A DNA stretch of 64,000 nucleotides from Alphaproteobacteria bacterium (GTDB taxonomy: Bacteria > Pseudomonadota > Alphaproteobacteria > Caulobacterales > Maricaulaceae): positions 41,139-105,138 of the forward strand of contig JAJRSJ010000001.1 in the NCBI GenBank assembly GCA_024278855.1, written 5' to 3'. Of the stretch, positions 61,871 through 64,000 are shown in pieces (positions within the stretch are counted from its first letter, which is position 1; every line of letters begins with the position of its first letter). The notes below the pieces were generated by a model. That model had not been told where the DNA came from. It was given only the letters and a program-made list of their open reading frames with translations, and did not search any database. The position numbers and the translations under genes are program-made.

Positions 61871-63567
61871 GAGGTTTCCTTATTTGGGGCAAAATCTGCT
61901 TCTATGACATTGGATATGGCCTCTCGGTCCCGAAATTCAATCTCTACGCCTGGAAAAAGTTTGCGTGCAGCTTTGGCGGCAGGGTGGTTTTCTTCGGCCT
62001 GTTTTTGCTCAGCTTGGGCCGCGCGGCGGCGTTCCAACAAGCTTGGTTCGCCCTGGGGTTTTGTATCGACCTCGACCCGCCACGGCCGCGCCGTGGTTTC
62101 GGTCAGCCAGGCCCGTAGCTGATATTCCAAATCCTTGGGTGCATTGGGCGCTAAAGAAAATATGAGTGTACCGAGCTCGAACTTGATGGGGCGAATGTAT
62201 TTTTCAATGTCAAAGCGCAGGCCTGAACGGTTCTTGGGTATGGCCGCGACCAACTCTTGTAATGAGTTCAACTCAAGTTTTGGTGTGTCCACGGTTTTTA
62301 CTTTGGGTGCAGGGGCTTGCAGGCTTGGGGCCGCACTGGTTTGCGCACTGGCTTGCGGTGTAGATTGGGCCTGCACAGAGGATGTCCCCACAGAACTACC
62401 ACCGCCGCCAGATAGGGCTTTAGGTGTATCCGGCACGTCTTTCAGACCCGCCAAAATTTGCGCCGCCAACTCCGGCGGGGGTAAATCCGCCGCCACGGCC
62501 AGACGCAATAAAGCCATTTCGGCGGCCGCAAGCGGATCGGGCGCCGCCCGAACATCCCCAAAGGCCGAAAGCAATATTTGCCAAGCGCGGGTGATTTGCC
62601 CCATGCTCAATCCGCCCGCCAGATCGTGCAAGCGGGAAACTTGGTCGGGGGCCATGTCAAATTCACATGCGTCCCCCAAAGCTTTAGCGCGGGAAACTTC
62701 ATGGCAAATATCGAGCAAGTCGCGCACAATCACGCCCGGGTCTGCGCCGTCCGTATATTGAGAACGCACTTCGTTCAGCGTCCCCGTGGCGTCTCCGCCT
62801 ATGGCCAAGGCAAATAAATCCAGCACCCGGGTGCGGTCTGCCAAGCCGAGCATGGCCCGAATGTCTTCGGCGCTGACTTGGGTGTCCCCAGCCCCGTCTT
62901 GGTCAACATCCTGAACAATAGCCTGATCCAACAAAGACAAGCCGTCGCGCACGGAACCTTCGGCGGCGCGGGCGATTAACTTAAGCCCGTCCGGCGCTAT
63001 ATTGGCGTTTTCCTGCTTGCTAATATTGGCCAAGTGTTTAGCCAGTTCGTCTGCGCCCACCCGGCGTAAATCAACCCGCTGGCAGCGGGACAGAACCGTG
63101 ATAGGTATTTTGCGGATTTCCGTGGTCGCAAAAATAAACTTGGCATGATCCGGCGGTTCTTCCAAGGTTTTCAGCAAAGCATTAAAGGTTTGTTGGGACA
63201 ACATATGCACTTCGTCGATTATATAGATTTTATAGCGGGCTTCGACGGGGCCGTAGCGCACGCTGTCCAGAATTTCGCGAATATCCCCGACCCCGGTACG
63301 CGACGCCGCGTCCATTTCCATAACATCCAAATGCGACGAACGGTTAATGGCGTCGCAGTGAATGCCGGGCGGGGCAAGCTTGACCGACGGGCTATCGACT
63401 GTGTTGCTCTGGTAATTGAGCGCCCGTGCCAAAAGCCGTGCAGTCGTGGTTTTACCAATACCGCGCACCCCGGTCAGCATAAAAGCATGGGCCACGCGCC
63501 CGGTTTTGAAAGCATTGGTCAGGGTTTTGACCAATGGTTCCTGGCCGATCATGTCTTCAAAGGTCAT
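61867..63567 (-). CDS. dnaX: DNA polymerase III subunits gamma/tau
   Basis: A 566-residue clamp-loader ATPase. FEDMIGQEPLVKTLTNAFKTGRVAHAFMLTG (in parts), Walker A GVRGIGKTT (about 33-41), VMEMDAASRTGVGDIREILD, IIDEVHMLSQQTFNALLKTLEEPP (in parts), and sensor-1 FATTEIRKIPITVLSRCQ. The zinc-module cysteines are largely missing (only IHCDAI remains), as in several Alphaproteobacteria. The C-terminal part, with an alanine/serine/proline-rich linker, carries the tau region. It is immediately upstream of ybaB, and its own promoter region contains the SRP RNA gene. Confidence 0.96.
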   Translation of the reverse strand: MTFEDMIGQEPLVKTLTNAFKTGRVAHAFMLTGVRGIGKTTTARLLARALNYQSNTVDSPSVKLAPPGIHCDAINRSSHLDVMEMDAASRTGVGDIREILDSVRYGPVEARYKIYIIDEVHMLSQQTFNALLKTLEEPPDHAKFIFATTEIRKIPITVLSRCQRVDLRRVGADELAKHLANISKQENANIAPDGLKLIARAAEGSVRDGLSLLDQAIVQDVDQDGAGDTQVSAEDIRAMLGLADRTRVLDLFALAIGGDATGTLNEVRSQYTDGADPGVIVRDLLDICHEVSRAKALGDACEFDMAPDQVSRLHDLAGGLSMGQITRAWQILLSAFGDVRAAPDPLAAAEMALLRLAVAADLPPPELAAQILAGLKDVPDTPKALSGGGGSSVGTSSVQAQSTPQASAQTSAAPSLQAPAPKVKTVDTPKLELNSLQELVAAIPKNRSGLRFDIEKYIRPIKFELGTLIFSLAPNAPKDLEYQLRAWLTETTARPWRVEVDTKPQGEPSLLERRRAAQAEQKQAEENHPAAKAARKLFPGVEIEFRDREAISNVIEADFAPNKETS

Positions 63568-63706
63568 GGGCCTATATTTGCGGGCCAGAACCTGATAATT
63601 TTGGATGTGGATTTTTCGCTCATGGGGTCTTTATAGCGCAAAACACGCCTAGTGCCAGAAGATGTTTTGCTATCACATAAAACAATTGGTTTTATCAGGG
63701 AATACA

Positions 63707-63784
63707 AGAGGCGTGGGAGGAGCGCAGCGACGGACGGGGATATATAAAGAGGCGAAGAGGAGCGAAGCGACGACCGGGAAATAT
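63707..63784. repeat. Two tandem copies of a 41-bp unit between dnaX and ffs
   Basis: AGAGGCGTGGGAGGAGCGCA and AGAGGCGAAGAGGAGCGAAG begin two successive units (about 63707 and 63748), each continuing GCGACG-(G)AC-CGGG(G)A and an A/T-rich end. They lie between the SRP RNA gene and dnaX. Their GAGCGAAGCGAC core is of the palindromic/REP-like kind. Confidence 0.55.
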
Positions 63785-63787
63785 CAT

Positions 63788-63887
63788 GTGGAAGGTTGGA
63801 CACTAACCCAAACAAAACTCGCATGCGGCTGCTTCGTTCCCGATCTGACCGGGTTGACGAGACGTCCGTCCAATGCCAACCTTCCGG
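63788..63887 (-). ncRNA. ffs: Signal recognition particle RNA (4.5S type)
   Basis: On the minus strand the sequence starts GGAAGGTTGGCATTGGACGG and ends with ...GTGTCCAACCTTCC; the ends 63790-63799 and 63876-63885 pair perfectly. The apical SRP domain CCCGGTCAGATCGGGAACGA plus AGCAGCC matches the conserved GGTCAGG..GGAA..AGCAGCC motif that binds Ffh. A length of about 100 nt is normal for the small bacterial form. The gene precedes dnaX, a frequent neighbourhood for ffs. Exact ends are approximate. Confidence 0.93.
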
Positions 63888-63986
63888 GATGCTATATGGG
63901 GGCATTTCTTAAATTATTCAAGCGTAATTTTCATCTGGTCATTGCTGTCAAACAACGCTAGAAAACCCGCCAACAAAAGGACTTAT

Positions 63987-64000
63987 ATGACCGCCACAAC
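63987..64000 (+). CDS. Start of a gene truncated by the window end
   Basis: ATG at 63987 preceded by AAAAGGA six to eight bases upstream, reading MTAT before the window ends. Too short to identify; the ribosome-binding site suggests a real start. Confidence 0.4.

Noticed and set aside
1..64000. CRISPR arrays, prophage, rRNA operon
   Set aside because: No regularly spaced repeats, phage structural genes or rRNA signatures were seen.

Overview
The window looks like a chromosomal segment of an alphaproteobacterium with moderate G+C content, most plausibly from the Hyphomonadaceae/Maricaulales side of the class (inference). The evidence is the gene content: GapR (DUF2312), DUF4170 beside a CysQ-like phosphatase, the DUF374-waaA-lpxK-lpxL lipid A block with an MsbA-like exporter and pmbA, an EI-Ntr (ptsP) gene directly behind aspartokinase, and dnaX-ybaB next to an SRP RNA gene. 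Coding density is high, many neighbours overlap by 4 nt (ATGA/GTGA), and there is no prophage, CRISPR array or rRNA operon.

Layout. 0-9 kb: periplasmic hydrolases (amidohydrolase, M19 dipeptidase), gapR, a GIY-YIG protein, a TPR protein, rpmJ, an MltB-like transglycosylase, DoxX, a flavin reductase, msrA and a glycosyltransferase. 9-15 kb: an unexplained roughly 500-bp spacer, an MBL-fold hydrolase, a TetR regulator, formate-THF ligase, a Baeyer-Villiger-type monooxygenase and a thioredoxin-fold lipoprotein. 15-25 kb: envelope biogenesis (lpxL-like, lpxK, waaA, DUF374, MsbA-like ABC exporter, CysQ-DUF4170 fusion, pmbA), with a tyrosine phosphatase and a ParDE module embedded. 25-33 kb: MAPEG protein, a very small membrane ORF, regulators, ubiD, an exported MsrB, ubiA, rsmE and purEK. 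34-36 kb: two paralogous diguanylate cyclases separated by a 268-bp element with 33-bp perfect terminal inverted repeats. 36-41 kb: a cobalamin-riboswitch-controlled btuB-btuF-btuC-btuD operon. 41-44 kb: recQ, a second ParDE module and a frameshifted small gene. 44-51 kb: a complete nucleoside catabolism operon (cdd-punA-deoC-ALDH16-deoA-deoB). 51-64 kb: GST, a BlaI-type repressor with a perfect 20-bp palindrome upstream, membrane proteins, dapE, ubiG, aspartokinase broken by an in-frame amber codon, ptsP, an SDR, exbD, ybaB-dnaX and the SRP RNA gene.

How the genes work together. The nucleoside operon would deaminate cytidine, phosphorolyse nucleosides, isomerise (deoxy)ribose-1-phosphate, cleave deoxyribose-5-phosphate to acetaldehyde and glyceraldehyde-3-phosphate, and probably oxidise the aldehyde with the two-domain ALDH16. 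The envelope block makes and exports lipid A-Kdo. UbiD, UbiA and UbiG are three scattered ubiquinone steps. MsrA (Sec-type signal) and MsrB (Tat-like signal) together suggest extracytoplasmic methionine sulfoxide repair.

The most unusual observations are: an amber codon splitting lysC, followed by a strong internal start for a beta-type ACT subunit; a palindromic element inserted in frame in ubiD; the two-lobed inverted-repeat element between the diguanylate cyclases; the CysQ-DUF4170 fusion with an internal ribosome-binding site; and several dispersed palindromic repeats. I did not find a clearly new multi-gene system. All functional calls come from reading motifs; no database search was run.
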